Part shown: one piece after another, positions 10,549-23,600 of the stretch
How positions within the stretch are numbered: the first letter of the stretch is position 1
Layout: the number at the start of each line of letters is the position of its first letter
DNA from: Triatoma infestans
Lineage: Eukaryota; Arthropoda; Insecta; Hemiptera; Reduviidae
Assembly: GCA_011037195.1 (NCBI GenBank)
Contig: JAAEAF010000104.1
Span: 398,001-462,000 of the forward strand
Length of the DNA stretch: 64,000 nt
Direction: 5' to 3'
Made by a program: the position numbers and the translations under genes
Notes under the pieces: generated by a model
Told to the model about the DNA's origin: nothing
Database searches by the model: none
Seen by the model: only the letters and a program-made list of their open reading frames with translations

Positions 10549-11573
10549 CACTGCTGGTAAAAAGTTTGGACCACCTAGAATAAAAATGTATTATATTTCT
10601 TTTTGTTAATTTAATGATTTGTTATGAATGAAATAAAATGTCAGTAATTCAAAAAAAGTTATATTTAATCTATATACAAGAATATAAGCGATAACAAATT
10701 CATTACAAAGTGTAAATCTTTCCCAAAAATAAATTTCGACTGAACGGCTTTTTCATCAAAGTGACCACCTCTCCGCTTAATTACTTCTCTTATAATTCTA
10801 GACATTCTCTCAATCAATGTATTGATTGTGTCGAATTCAATATTACTCCACACACTGTACAGTATCTGCCACAGAGCATTGGAGAATTAGGGCACTTGAT
10901 ACGAACTTTTCCATCTAGCGGGTCCCACAAAAGTTCAATTGGGTTGAAGACCGGGGATTGCGACGACCAGACCATATTGACACATATTTTTTCATCCTTT
11001 TTTCCCTTTAGGTACTGTCTACACAATTTGGCAGTATGTTTAGGGTCACTGTCCTGTTGCATAATGACTTCTTCCCCAGAGTAAGACGTGATTTTCTAAA
11101 ATGCTTTTATAATTTTCTTTTTTCATTATCCCGTCAATACGGACGAGATCACCTATTCCATAGCCTGAAAAACATCCCCAAACCATGACCGAGCCCTCTC
11201 TGTGCATAACGGAGAGATGAAATGATTTCAGTAGATCCCTGATGAATTTAGGTAAATGTCTTAACAAAGAATTTAGCCTGCCTCTGCCCTAGGGTTCTTT
11301 CCCACCATCGCAGATGCTGGTCTTGTATCCATTCCTTGATAGAAGAGTGAATGACGCTCCTGGGCAACCACAGAAGGGCTCCGGGCGTATAAAGGTATCC
11401 TTCGAGGTATATTATGTTAATAAAATATTTATTTTAAAAGATGCCATTTAAATGGTGGAGATATAAATCACGTTACTGGAAAATTCTCATTACAATGTAA
11501 GTATACTTTTCTTTAAAGAATTTTAGGAAATAACTAAATTTTTTTACTGATCCCAAACTTCTGATCGGTAGTG
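10549..11573 (-). mobile_element. Tc1-like transposon remnant inside the hAT-like element
   Basis: Flanked by TA on both sides (10547-10548, 11574-11575), with ends CACTGCTGGTAAAAAGTTTGG and, from the right, CACTACCGATCAGAAGTTTGG. Minus-strand frames at 11267-11046 (EGSVMVWGCFSGYGIGDLV) and 11062-10814 (QQDSDPKHTAKLCRQYLKGK, QSPVFNPIELLWD) are the middle and C-terminal parts of a Tc1 DD34E transposase, including the second Asp (QQDSDPKH) and the Glu (FNPIE). The N-terminal half is missing and partly replaced by LINE-like sequence. Non-functional. Confidence 0.85.
11265..11390 (-). pseudogene. LINE (Jockey-type) ORF fragment embedded in the Tc1 remnant
   Basis: The minus strand reads PRSVIHSSIKEW, IQDQHLRWWERTLGQRQAKF. 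This matches the segment between RNase H and the C-terminal zinc-binding motif in Jockey/R1-type ORF2 proteins ('W...H...W....G.RQAK'), not a Tc1 transposase. It sits directly upstream of the Tc1 coding frames. Confidence 0.5.
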
Positions 11574-11640
11574 TACATATATGAAGGGGAGACAATTTGT
11601 CTTTTTGTCCGGGGCGACGTAACCGCTAGAGCGGGCGCTG

Positions 11641-13970
11641 CAACTAGTTATAGAAGTGCAAAGGTTTAACTTGGCAAACAAATTAAGAATAAAACCAGTT
11701 AATTAATTCAATTTGCCAGAATTTACTTTTTGGATTGCACAGACGGCAAAATCCATCCGACAGTGCGAATTAACTGAATGTTTTTTTTTCACTTTTTCGC
11801 GATTTTCTCGAAATTGGCTGTAACTATTTTCTTTAAACGCTGAATACTATCTACACATAAATTCTTAACACTTTTATTTGCCACAATTTTCTGGGGGAAC
11901 AATAGCAATATGCTTTTCTCTAAAGTATCACTAAAATAACTGATTAGTAATATGCTTTTCTCTAAAGTACCACTAAAATAACTGATGACTGATGAAGTCC
12001 CGAAAATAAAACCTATAATAATGCCTAAAATAAGGTTCAAATAAAGGTTGTATAAGAAAAAAATTATGTTCCTAATCAAAATGATGCTCTGTTGACAAAG
12101 TCTGCATTTTCCCTCATAGTCTAGATTTGACATCCTTAAATTTATTTAGTCTACTGCCGCGATTTAGGAAAAAGAAATCTGGTATAAAACAATCACCCTT
12201 CATTCCTTTATTGTATAATTCATTTGCAAATAAACGGTTAGTGGACATGTATTACAGATAAATAAAGGAGGTGAGGATTATACTATTTACCTAAATAAGA
12301 TTGCATTGTATGATAGCAAGCTCTTCATCAATCCAATAGCAGTGCTTGTGACCAATTCGCAAGACAATTTAAGTCTCGGGATAGAACACCCTTCACAATT
12401 ATTTGGAAGAATATTATAGAAAAAGATAGAGCTAAGGAATACATATAAAATTTTTCTTTTTTCTAACTGTTTTAAGAATTTAATTGTTGTAGATGAAGTT
12501 TATACTAAAAAATTAGGACTGTATTCTTATAAAACAAACAAAAAAAATTCAAATTTTACATTTAAGTTGAAATAAAAAAGAAAAATAATTAAAAACGAAT
12601 AAAATTAACGTTTCTAAATTCACCGCCAGGTAACAGCACCTACTTAATCTAGAATTTGTAGTAGTTCAAATAATTGCCGCTAGAAAGCATAAGCTTCCAG
12701 ATATATAGAATCGTAGTTCCAAAATTTGCCACCCGATCACAGCGCCATCCTGTGATGTATAAAAATTTTCAATAGTTTAAAATGCGTCTTTTGGAAGGGA
12801 AGGGAAGTGGTTAGCAAAAAATCTTTGGAAGTAGGGACACCTGTATAACCATAAATAAAATTGATTTCTCAGTAGGTGTTGTTATCTGGTGACCATGTTT
12901 GTAACTACAAATATACTAATTTTAATTAGTTACTTTTAAATTAGAAAACAAAAAAGGTAGGATTTTAATTAGAAAACAAAAAAAAATCTGGTGTGGAACA
13001 CTAACACAAGTTTCTCTTATTCCAGTTTTCAAAATTGTAATCGACAAACTTTATAGTTAGTATACCAAATTTAATAAAATTCGTCGGTGTTTTTATGGAG
13101 AAAATCACAAAAACTGAAAAAATTACTTAGATGTACATTATTATTGAAAAAAAAAACGTACACTTCATTTTTAAACTAGAAATAAATGAATATATTAATT
13201 ATATTAATAAAATTCAAATATTTATTTATCTTTTATCTACATTATATTTCTTTCGCAAGTTATTAAGATAATTCTTAGCATGTTATTTGCCAAGATATTT
13301 TTCTGGAATAATGCTTGATATGATATTTTTCCCTCCTTTCTTTTTCATGAGAGGTTTCAGATTTTTTACATTTGTTTTTCAGCTAGAAGCTATAGAGGGC
13401 TGGGATTCTTAATATTATCGTATGTAATAACTTAGATACAATGTTAAAATGAGAATTTTAAGACTATTGAAGGATAGATTCAAATAGCAATCCATCCTAT
13501 ATAATCATTATTTTTATAAGCATTGTATGTAATTACCAACATACAGTTCAAGAACTTTTATCTAAATCTTGTCAATAAAATTTATGGGCTAATTTCATTT
13601 GTTTGTATTTGATTGAATATTGTATTTGATATATTTTTGAAAGCAGCTTCAAAATCTCTTGAAATGGCTGGTCCAATTGCTTGAAACATTTCTTGAGAAA
13701 TTTCATTCAATATTTATTTATTTATTGCCTAAAGAAACTATACATTTCTATAGCAAGAGATTGACCTCTGCTGAAAGCTGAACAAAAAATACAGACATTA
13801 CAAGAAGAAACATTACAGTTTAATCTTCAAAGTAATAAAATAATATTAAATACTTGATTAATAAAGTAGATAGTAACAATGATTTAAATAGACTTTATTC
13901 ATTTATACAAATTAATTTAGGGAAGGAGTTTGAGGGATCTCCTCGTAGGATTGAATAATACCTTTACAAA
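11641..13970. other. Gene-free AT-rich region with dispersed repeats
   Basis: No coding frame with recognisable content. 11885-11960 contains a short tandem duplication (ATATGCTTTTCTCTAAAGTA twice, with CACTAAAATAACTGAT). 12985-13130 (TCTGGTGTGGAACACTAACA and TCAAAATTGTAATCGACAAA) is a copy of the dispersed family also seen at 45955-46030. Confidence 0.5.
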
Positions 13971-13979
13971 CCTATATGT

Positions 13980-14340
13980 TTCCTCCAAACCTCAGAGATA
14001 AAATAAAATAAATGGTTTAACTTTTCTATATCTAGTAAGTTAGCAAAAACATAAGAACTGTGTGAAGGTAAATAATACCTATTTAACAACCTCCTTCTCA
14101 AACATTTATAATAAGGGAATTCCAAAATAAAGTGCATAATATTATCATTTTTGCCCTCCGCATAAGTAAAGCAACTCTTTTAGGATCAAATAAAGGGGCT
14201 ATTCCATTATAAAAAATCCTGGGGTGACGATCACTAGCTACTCTAATTTGAGCTATCAATCTGGTTTTAATGATATTGCACCTAATATTTACATATGAAC
14301 TACCATTAGCCAAGGGACACATCAATCTATAGTGGATGTT
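13980..14340 (-). pseudogene. 3' end of a LINE ORF (C-terminal zinc-binding region)
   Basis: The minus frame from 14325 reads RLIAQIRVASDRHPRIFYNG, then after a shift SCTY-like and KNDNIMHFILEFPYYKCLRR. This has the layout of the C-terminal region of Jockey-clade ORF2 (R.R...YPRI...C..C....H...CP.Y). Frames are disrupted. Confidence 0.55.
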
Positions 14341-14730
14341 ATATGAAGAGTTGAGTACTTCATTGACGTCAGTTAAGAGAAAGATTTTTTTAAGTTGTTA
14401 GAGACCACGACCGCATGCTGCGCCACCCAGATGTCCTGCGCTCCTATAGAATAAAGCATTCTCTCACAAGAGCCACCCAGTTAAACAGAATGTCAGAACC
14501 ATCCAAAAGCTTCACAAGTCTTCTATAGCAAATCTTCAGAGATGAGCTGCTCTTTACATCGATAAAATCTTCAGCCAGAATCTTATAGATTTATTAAAAA
14601 TATTGGTTTTCATTTGTCGTCATTCAACTTCCAGCGAACGAAACTATTGGGACTTGTGGCAGATTTAAGAGCAACTTTAAATGAAGAATATCAATTGGAC
14701 ATGATTGACTATAAAGTACTTCAAGGCCCA

Positions 14731-14834
14731 ATTTTTTAACTGATTCCAAACTTCTTATCGATAGTATATATGTTCTTAAGGGGAAGAAATTTGTCTTTTT
14801 GTCCAGGGCGACGTAACCACTAGAGCGGGCGCTG
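14731..14834. mobile_element. Second copy of the Tc1/hAT right junction
   Basis: From AATTTTTTAACTGATTCCAA through TTGTCTTTTTGTCC to CTAGAGCGGGCGCTG this 104-bp stretch matches 11535-11640 with few changes. It includes the right Tc1 end, the hAT-like subterminal block and the CAG end. Homology stops abruptly to the left. Confidence 0.8.
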
Positions 14835-17679
14835 AAGCCAAGTACATATATAATCCCAACATTAATATTTTTACATATGTAATGAATGCCACAGAAACGT
14901 TTTAGAAATTTGTCAATTGGAATTGTAATAATTATAAGAAAAAGATCGTTTTGAGCGTTTCAACCGGATTTTTTTTCTAAGTTGATTGATAATGCACTTT
15001 AATAACAAAATCTCTTCAATTAGTACTCTCAAACAATAAAGGAATTAGCTTGAGTTATTCTATTTTTTTTTATGTTTGTTGCAATATTTTATGTTGGGAA
15101 ATCTATGATATATTGATATTGTTAAAGTGAACCGACAGTTCAAGATATTTTTAATTTTCTTTAATAAGTCATGATATCTATTTTAATATTCATGAAATAG
15201 TTCTTCATTTTAATAGGTGTTCCTTTATTACTGTAAGTACTGCCTTTTTAAAACACTAAACCCTAAATTTTCACGGTCTACAAAGTAACAAAGGGACTCT
15301 TACTTCTATTTTATGAAGTCTTTTCTGTAATTGATGCCACCATTAAAACCAAAAACTTTTGTTCAGGCATTATGAATCAGCCAGAGAATTTTGAACGTCT
15401 GATTGATTATTAATAACTGAAACTACCATCATTTCTGAATTAAGGTTCGTTTACAAATAAATTAAGTTTAATTTTTATTCTGAAATTTCAAAAATGTTAA
15501 TAAAGTGTGTGCTTCCTTTGCCCCTCATACACACCTAATTTGGTAGCTGGATGTTAAGCCCGCCTGAAAAAAAAGGCATTATTTTACTTTATTTTACCCA
15601 TATGATTAGTATAAGAAATTCAAAATAAACCATTGAGTCGCTATCGAGATAATCGCATAAAACTGGAAAAATAAATTAGTAAAGACTCATTTCCCGGCAA
15701 ATGATCTTCAAAATTGAAATTTTAGCAATCACTTAATTCTCCTAAAATTAAATGGATGGAGAGAAACCATTTAATGGCGCTTGAAAGCCTACATAACCCC
15801 TCTCCTTTTACTAATCAAGTTCATTTTTTCTAACTCAGGACCCTTAAAATATTTGTTAACTCTATTTCGAAAATCTGGAACGATTGCAATACTTCCCCGT
15901 TCTGTAGTAAATTAAAATAAAAATTAGGGAAGTGGAGAATCTTCGTAGGTTTCTGTGCAGAACATAGTAAAATACAGAATAGCAAAATACATAGTAATTT
16001 TCAGCTTTCAGATTCTAATTTGGTAGTTTTTTAACGAATTCAGATATTTCTAATTCTTTTTGAATGCAATTGTGCCTGAATTGCGAAAACTGAGTTTTCA
16101 TCGAAAATATATTTTAATACCACTCGAACCTTGATATTAATAGTGTTGCAAAACCTGTTATGAAATACTCACACAACTTTCTTTTACTACAAATTACATA
16201 TTAATAATTGACAAATTTCCTCCAAATTGGATTTTTTGTTTAGGTAAACCTGAATTGTAATAAAATGATAAATTTGATAGAAAATGTGACTTTCCAATTC
16301 CCCCAAAATCCTTCTAATGTCTACGAGTTTTGAGATTTTTCACACACACACATACACAAGCGCGCTCAATCCTATAATTAAGATAGTTGCAAAAAAAAAT
16401 AGATTCAGGATACTCATGCATTAATTCCGTTAAAAATCCATTACTAAAATCTGACCGATTGCAATAATTCCTCTTATAGAAGTTGCCCTACTCTGTAGGG
16501 AGGAAGGTATAGGTGGGCCTGCTGCCCTCCCATAAAGCTAGGAAATAATAATAAAGAATGAATTCTGTTCCAAACACATCCATTTCGATCGTACGATAAA
16601 AAAAAATTTGGATGTACGAAGAAGAGCATGGGAGCTACCACATGTGACGATCTCCACACGGCACGGTTGCCGTGTGGCTGTCGTCTATTGCCACTACAAC
16701 AGACGGTCGCCGTAAATGCAGTGAACAAATGCATGCTTGCACACACCACGATTTTTATTTGTACGCTACGAATTTAATCGTAAATATTTGCCATAAGTTA
16801 ACTTTTGCTTCTGTGCCCACTGATTATTTTCATGTATGTTCTTTATTTATCGATGATTTGCTTTCTTTAAAATAGGTGTTTATATACTGTATGCCTATTA
16901 ACTATTCCAGTGTTACAAATTTTGCATTATATTGTATATTGAAGCTTTGTTAAACCAATTGAGTCTTCGACGCCTACGATGAAGATACAGTAACCACATA
17001 GCAACAACACGTTTAGGATTCATTACTTGATGAGTGAATGAATTACTTCATATGGCAAATTATACTTCCTACTTCAAAATATCGTGGTGTGTGTGAACGC
17101 TTACTCGATAAAATACAGTACGATGTTGTATGTACGATCGAAATCGCTGTTTGTGCAACTGGCGCTACACAAAATAACGAAGATCGAGGTGTAGCATCTT
17201 CTAGAGCTCAAAAAAATTCTTAGACCAAATTTAGATTCTACTCTCTACCACAAACTTTTTCTGAGGTACAGCTATCTATTTAGTTTATGCCCTGGTGGTA
17301 AATAAAGTTCAAAAGAAAATTACTTCATCAAAAAATATTGGATGTATTATATATTTATAATTATATACATGTTCAGAATATTAAAGCACAAATGTAATCA
17401 ATGTAGAAATAATTCTGAAGTTTTACTGTTCGTTTAAAATACTATCAGAGATAAGAAATCGTAAAAAATAAAATGAAACAGTCACTGCATCATGTACATA
17501 GGAACTCCATATATAATCATTTAAGGTAAAGTAATGAAACAAACTATCTGGCTAAACTTCCATTAAATTAGTGAACTTCCAAGGGCTAAACTGAACTGTC
17601 TAATTCTTATATTCAAGTGGGATAAATTGATAAATGAAAAGGATTGACTCTGAGATCACTTATAATCATAAATGGAAAG
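14835..17679. other. Gene-free AT-rich region
   Basis: No supported gene. 15420-15500 duplicates 9790-9875. 15900-16460 holds diverged copies of the dispersed repeat family. A CA-type microsatellite lies at 16341-16358. A compact GC-rich hairpin is annotated separately. The last part (17230-17679) is probably the 3' UTR and flank of GEMIN5. Confidence 0.5.
16654..16677. repeat. Perfect 10-bp stem, 4-nt loop hairpin
   Basis: CCACACGGCA-CGGT-TGCCGTGTGG is a perfect hairpin, unusually GC-rich for the region. It could be a transposon end structure or part of a small repeat. No associated gene. Confidence 0.7.
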
Positions 17680-20600
17680 TTATTCATCAACAGAAGCTTT
17701 TTCCCAAAGTTTGGTTATTTCCTTTAACGTTTCATCACTTCCTTTGGAATTTTTGGTGATTAATGACTGTAATATATTCCTTAACGTGCAATAAGCAATA
17801 AACGGATTTGGTGCAGAAATCCTTTCTTCTTCGAATTTCAATTTAATAGATTTTATTTTGGTTAATTTTTTAACTGCCTCCTCTTCATTACATTCTTCAT
17901 TAGAATCATTCTCTTTTTGACTCTTGCTTTCTTGATCGCTGGTATTATTGGAAGAAGCATGATCATTTTCTACTGTTCCATTGGTGCAAGTTTGAGTTTT
18001 TAATTGCGCCTCTATATCTTTACAGTATTTCATCGATTTAAGAGTTTTTAATTTTGATGCAGCAATAGTATTTTCTAATTTTTTAAGTTCAATATCAACC
18101 TTGTGATAAGAAATAATTTCTTTGTGAAACAGAAGTGTAGAAAACTGTTTAACCAAGTCATATATAATACCAATTAAATCATCTTCCAGAGGTAACAATG
18201 ACTTTGTATTCAAGAGTTCAAACCAATAAATGCCACTACATGCAAGAAAAGTTTGACAACTTTCTGAAAGTGACTTTTGATCCTCAGTAAAGCATGGAAG
18301 ATTACTCAAAGGCCCTGAAAAATCAATAATTTCTTATAATTTAAGAATTAGAATTAAGAATAGATTTTAATAACTAATTTAAGTAAATAAATACTCACCA
18401 TTTGGTGAAATCCAACAGGAAATCTGAAGAAAAATATGAGGGCTTGCAGGATTGTGAATATGATAATTATAAGCAGCTTCTAAGGCATGGATTATATGTT
18501 TCAGAACACAACTGGAGTTATTCATCTGGTGTTGAGAGGTGATAGAAAGACATATCTGTCCGCTTACATAAAGCATTACCTGAAAATATTGGCTTTTTAT
18601 TAATTTATTTATATCGAAAATGTTTTGCTTAATTTATTTATTAAGTTTTTGAAAGTACTCATTTCATGAAGTACAAGCAACTTTAAATTTTCGACAAAGA
18701 AAAATACTAAATTAAATTTTATTTATACTTTTATGTCCTATACCAAATACACTCTACACAAAAAAACAAAAAAAAATGGGACACATATGTATTGGTCTAT
18801 AATAAGAAACAATAACTCTATACTTTGTACTAGCTTTGGTATATTTATGCTTATCACTAATATTAATGTTATTTACAATCTTTAATAAAAAAACTCCTAA
18901 CTTTCTTGGGAACAAAAATTGAAAACTAGAAATTCATTTAATGTAGCTTTCTGACGGGTCAGATAACGTAATTTTTGTTTAATACCATATTATTTTTAAT
19001 TTTATCGTTAAATTACTATATTTGCTTAACTTTATTAACAGAAAAAAAGAGGCATTTCTTTTGAGGATACCGTCAGAACAGTCGCTCGTGCGGACATAGC
19101 TCATACGATATGGCAGAAGGTTTAGGTCTGCCTAGGTTCTGCGGGTCATCGGTAATCGTACATTTCAGGAAACTGGGGAATACGCTAGAAGTCCCGGAAG
19201 TGGTTTACAAGGGTCACAACATATCACCGATTTCTTTCGCTTTCAGTTCTATGCAATCGGTTTCTTACACCTACAGAGTTCAGGGATAACTCATTACAAG
19301 TTCGGGAAGTCACTTGAGCTCTGAAACTGTTAGAAAGTGATTGCAAGAAGGAGATCTAAATATCAGGACGTGTTAGCACTCCTATTCAACGACAACCAAT
19401 TATGGTGTAGGTTAGGATAAAGTTAATTGTAAAAGGCCGCATTGTCTTGAACATAACGCAATAATCGCTGCTAGTTATGTTGAAGAAGTTCTCCTAGAGG
19501 AAGGATTACTATTTGCTCTATTTATCGGGGACAGTTTCATGCTAATGTTAGACCACACACACAGGGAAGGGAATAGCAGAGTGGTTAGCGTATTCGCGAT
19601 TCGCGGATTCAAGAGTCCAGCTGTGCTGCCCTTAGATTTTTTCTTCCTAGGAGCCCCTACAGCTCTCTGTCCGGTGATGGACAGAGTTGTTTGTAACGAG
19701 AGAACACTGTCCGGAGGCTGGCAGTGCACTGAGAAGCTTCGGGCGCCAATGACCATAGATGTTGGCGCGCCCTAAATTAAAAAAAAAAAAGACCACACAT
19801 AGAGTTATCACCCGCTTCTTGGAGAACGTCGGTATAAATGTGATGGATTGGTCTGCACGTTCTTCGGACTTAAGTCTATGGAACATCTCAAGTCCTATGG
19901 GACTGCTCAAGAGGCGCTAGAGCTCATGATCAGCCTCCAACTACTCTGCAACAGCTCCGCATTGTCCTGCAAGAATGCGATGTCGTTCGATAAGAGACCA
20001 TTTAAAATACGAAAAACTAAGTGTTCCATTTTTTGTTGGGTTTAATTGGATTTAGCAAATGATACAAACTCTTGATTTTATCCAACAATGCAGACCCAAC
20101 CACTAATTCATTGGATACATACTTAAGAAAAATAATATTACTCACTTAAAATACAAATTATGACAAACGATAAGGAAATATAAATTTTCGTCTGTTACAG
20201 TTTTTATGGCATCATAAAAAATAGTAAAAGAAACATTTTTCAAGTGGACATGGTATTTAATTAAATTTGCAGCACATAAACTCGCCTACAAATTGTTTCT
20301 TAAGACTAACCACATTTTTTGTGTTTGAGGTGGAAACTAAATTCTCTTTTCCTATTAGATTTACTTTTAAAACTATTAAAGTAAATCTTCTTGCTTTTCT
20401 TAGTCTTTGACTTTTATAAAGCCAAATCGATGTATACGAAATTTGAACAGATGAGATTAGACTCAGCGGTATGCACTGGATGCGGAGGTCCTGGGTTCGA
20501 GTCCAGCAGTGCTGCCCTTATATTTTCTCTTCCAAAGAGCCTCTCCAGTTCATCGCACTGGTCTAAAACGAGTAAACTTTGCCCGATGGCCGACAGTGCA

Positions 20601-23600
20601 CTGGGAAGGGTAGCACAATACATCTTTTAGCACAAGTCCACTATCCCCTTGAAAAAAAAAACAAAAAAAAAACGAAGGCAATTTGCAAACACTTTTCTAG
20701 AGTAATGTTTACACTTCTGTTTTTAAACTTAATTTCCGATCTAAAAAGATACGGAGACTTGGCTTGAGAAATGCCTTGCTTTCCATTGTGATGGATGCAA
20801 AACATTAAAATATATTAATTTATAAATAAATCAAAATTATCAAAATATGTGACATACCCTTGCAAAAGGGCAAGCCAGGTAGAAGAAGTCCAGTTACTTG
20901 TACGGTTCAAGAACAATTATGGCATTGTACTACCCCTTCTCCTCACAGGGGAGGAATTGAAGAAACAAAGAGAAGAGATATTTTAAAGACACACTTGTTC
21001 TAAATATCAAGGTGGAAACAACGGAACACTACTTCAGGAATCGCTCTCTAAATATCTGTGCCAGTTTCACAATAAATTAAATAAGTTTATATCAAATAAG
21101 TTGTAGTTATTATTTTAACAGAATATATTAATTGTTAACAGTGGTGATTTCTTGATTATTACTAATACTTCATTCTCTTTTAAACTTGCATACTTACAAG
21201 CCCTAATACGAAACCGCTCGTGCTACACAACCAGCTACTACAAATACACATCATCACATTACACCATGAAAACAATATTTAGTAATGTATTTTAAAGTAC
21301 TTTGTGATCTGCCTCCACAAAGATAAATCTATATTAGATAGGCAGCTTTCTTTCTTTTTTCATTACTCTCGTTATTCAATATTTTTTACTTTCTCTTATT
21401 TGGATTATTCAACTGAATATATTTGAGAAAAATATAACGGTTTATTAATATCGCATATTTATTCTGTATTTTGAATGGATTTTATATTTTTTCATTGGTT
21501 TATAGCCAAAAAGATTGATATTTAGAAACCACTTTATATTTCAACATCATATACTTATAGAGGGAGCTGTTCAAAGTCGTTTATGGGATATAGCTGATTC
21601 AAGGAAATCAACTCGAAATGCTCGCATCATAGACAAGAAATCAATCTATTCTTGAAATCAAGAGTCTTGAAATAGATAAAGCAATAAAAAACATGGTGAA
21701 TAAAAGAATTTAAAGTTGAATAATTGAAATGAAAAAATACCTCAAATTCAGAATCGGAAGTTGATTTATTGGGAATGTACTTTAACAATACTGAGTGTGA
21801 CGAAGATTTCTTTTTGAATACTTCTAAAGCTTTCTCTAATAGACTTTCACATTTTTCGTTGGCTTTTTTACCACATAACCAGTTCAATCCTTCTTCGTAA
21901 CTGACAACTTCCCATTCATTCATGAGATAATAAACTTCAATCCAGAATTCGAGATCCTAAAACATTTTTTTTTTAAACATTACTAACAGTTAATAGCAAT
22001 GATAATGTTTAAATAATTGAATAAATTTCTTTTAGTCCATAAACAATTTTCAATTATTTAAAGAATAAAGGTAACAATTACTTATTTATTCCAAATCGAT
22101 ACGAATGTAAAAGTAGGGGGGTGAACCATGTCCTTTACACGTTTCATTAGATTTATTGCTATGTAAAAACTCCTTTAAAATGTGAAAAAATGTGAATGAC
22201 CAAATAACCAATTGACTAAATAAGTGAAACTGTGTGTTAAAACAACTTATTACTAATAAAATTATTTTAGGCTACAAAACCTTAATCGCTGGATGTTGTG
22301 TTGTTACTAATTTCGCTGTCACAAAATCTTTCTTTTCCAAACTAGCAAGTAGTGCCCTCACTGCGATGCTAATAGCCATTTCAGAAGCTTCTGACTTTTG
22401 AGCAATTTCTGCCGCCAATGCCAGTGTTACAGGATCTTTAACGCGGGAGAGGACTTCAACAGCTTCAATATTAGAACCGTTGCTAAGGAAACTGAAATCG
22501 GAGATAATTAATAAACAAATGTTTCACGTATTTCAAAGAAATCTCAAGTACTGTAATTTCCAGCGGGATGATCTTCAACCCACAGAAATCATGTTATGTG
22601 GAAAGAGGTCGATAGAGGTCACTTTGCTATCCTGAACAACCTTTACTACATACTACACTTTACAAGATAAACATCCCAAATTCAGAGATTCCTATTCCTT
22701 AGGGCAACAAATAAAACATCCCTATATATTCTTCCGGTTAAAGAGATATACACCCACTAATAAGCCAAAAAGCAATTATTCCAATTTTTTTTTTTTAACT
22801 CTGGAAATAAAACTTGAGTGATACAAATTATGTGTCTAATAATAAATAAAAATAGATTCTCGTTTAGTGATTCATAAAGCTCCAAAGCTTCTTTTTCATC
22901 TTCTCAACTTAATTCAGAAGCATAAGCCGCTTGCACTTGTATTGCAACAAAAATATTACACTCTAAAGAATAAAATGCTTGTTGCTCAATAATCACAATA
23001 TAAATTCCTTTTTTATTTGATTATATCCATGTCCTGACATTCTCCATTTAGTTTTCACTTTCTAATAACCATTCTTAAACGGTTCTTTTGGAAAAATATA
23101 ATTTTTACTTTAGAGATAAATCTGGGAAAATAGAGGGTAGTTCAAAAGGAAAATATTTTGTTACAAATGAGATAATTTTCACCTAAAATTTCCTAAATTT
23201 ATAAAACTCCTAAAACCTATTATGTATATAAAATATAATACTTATATTATACAATAATGTTTTTGCAAGATTTTTTTAAGTATAAATTCTGAAAGTTCTC
23301 TTGCTGATACTGATGGAGGGTTCTCTTGAATTGTTAAGTAGAGCTATATAAATTTATTTTTAAAAACGTGATGAATATCAAACTTCAAGGAAAACAATTT
23401 TTCCTAATGGGTTAGATAAATAAGATAGTTTGGAGATGCCTTCATTAGACATTATATTATAATTCCATAATTTAATCTAAGAATATTTAACACATTACAT
23501 AATTAAATAGAATACAAATATAAATAAGCTAACGAATTTGTACTTAACAAAATGTTTATTGACTTTTCGGCCTATGCAATGGGGTAAAAAAAATTACACC

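Larger units (their letters stand above)
10101..11640. mobile_element. hAT-like non-autonomous element carrying nested insertions
   Basis: The ends are imperfect inverted repeats: CAGAGCCTGCTCTAGGGGCG at 10101 and, read inward on the opposite strand from 11640, CAGCGCCCGCTCTAGCGG. Both are followed by a CCGGGGCG-type block (10138-10146; 11609-11616). CAG..GCTCTAG ends are typical of hAT elements. I do not see a clean 8-bp target duplication. The interior holds a fold-back hairpin and a Tc1 remnant rather than a hAT transposase. Confidence 0.6.

Noticed and set aside
14398..14445. tRNA-like head on the minus strand (GTGGCGCAGCATGCGGTC)
   Set aside because: A-box-like only; no clear B box or cloverleaf.
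16474..16875. Opposed open frames around a GC-richer patch
   Set aside because: They arise from the palindromic GC-rich hairpin region; no family features.
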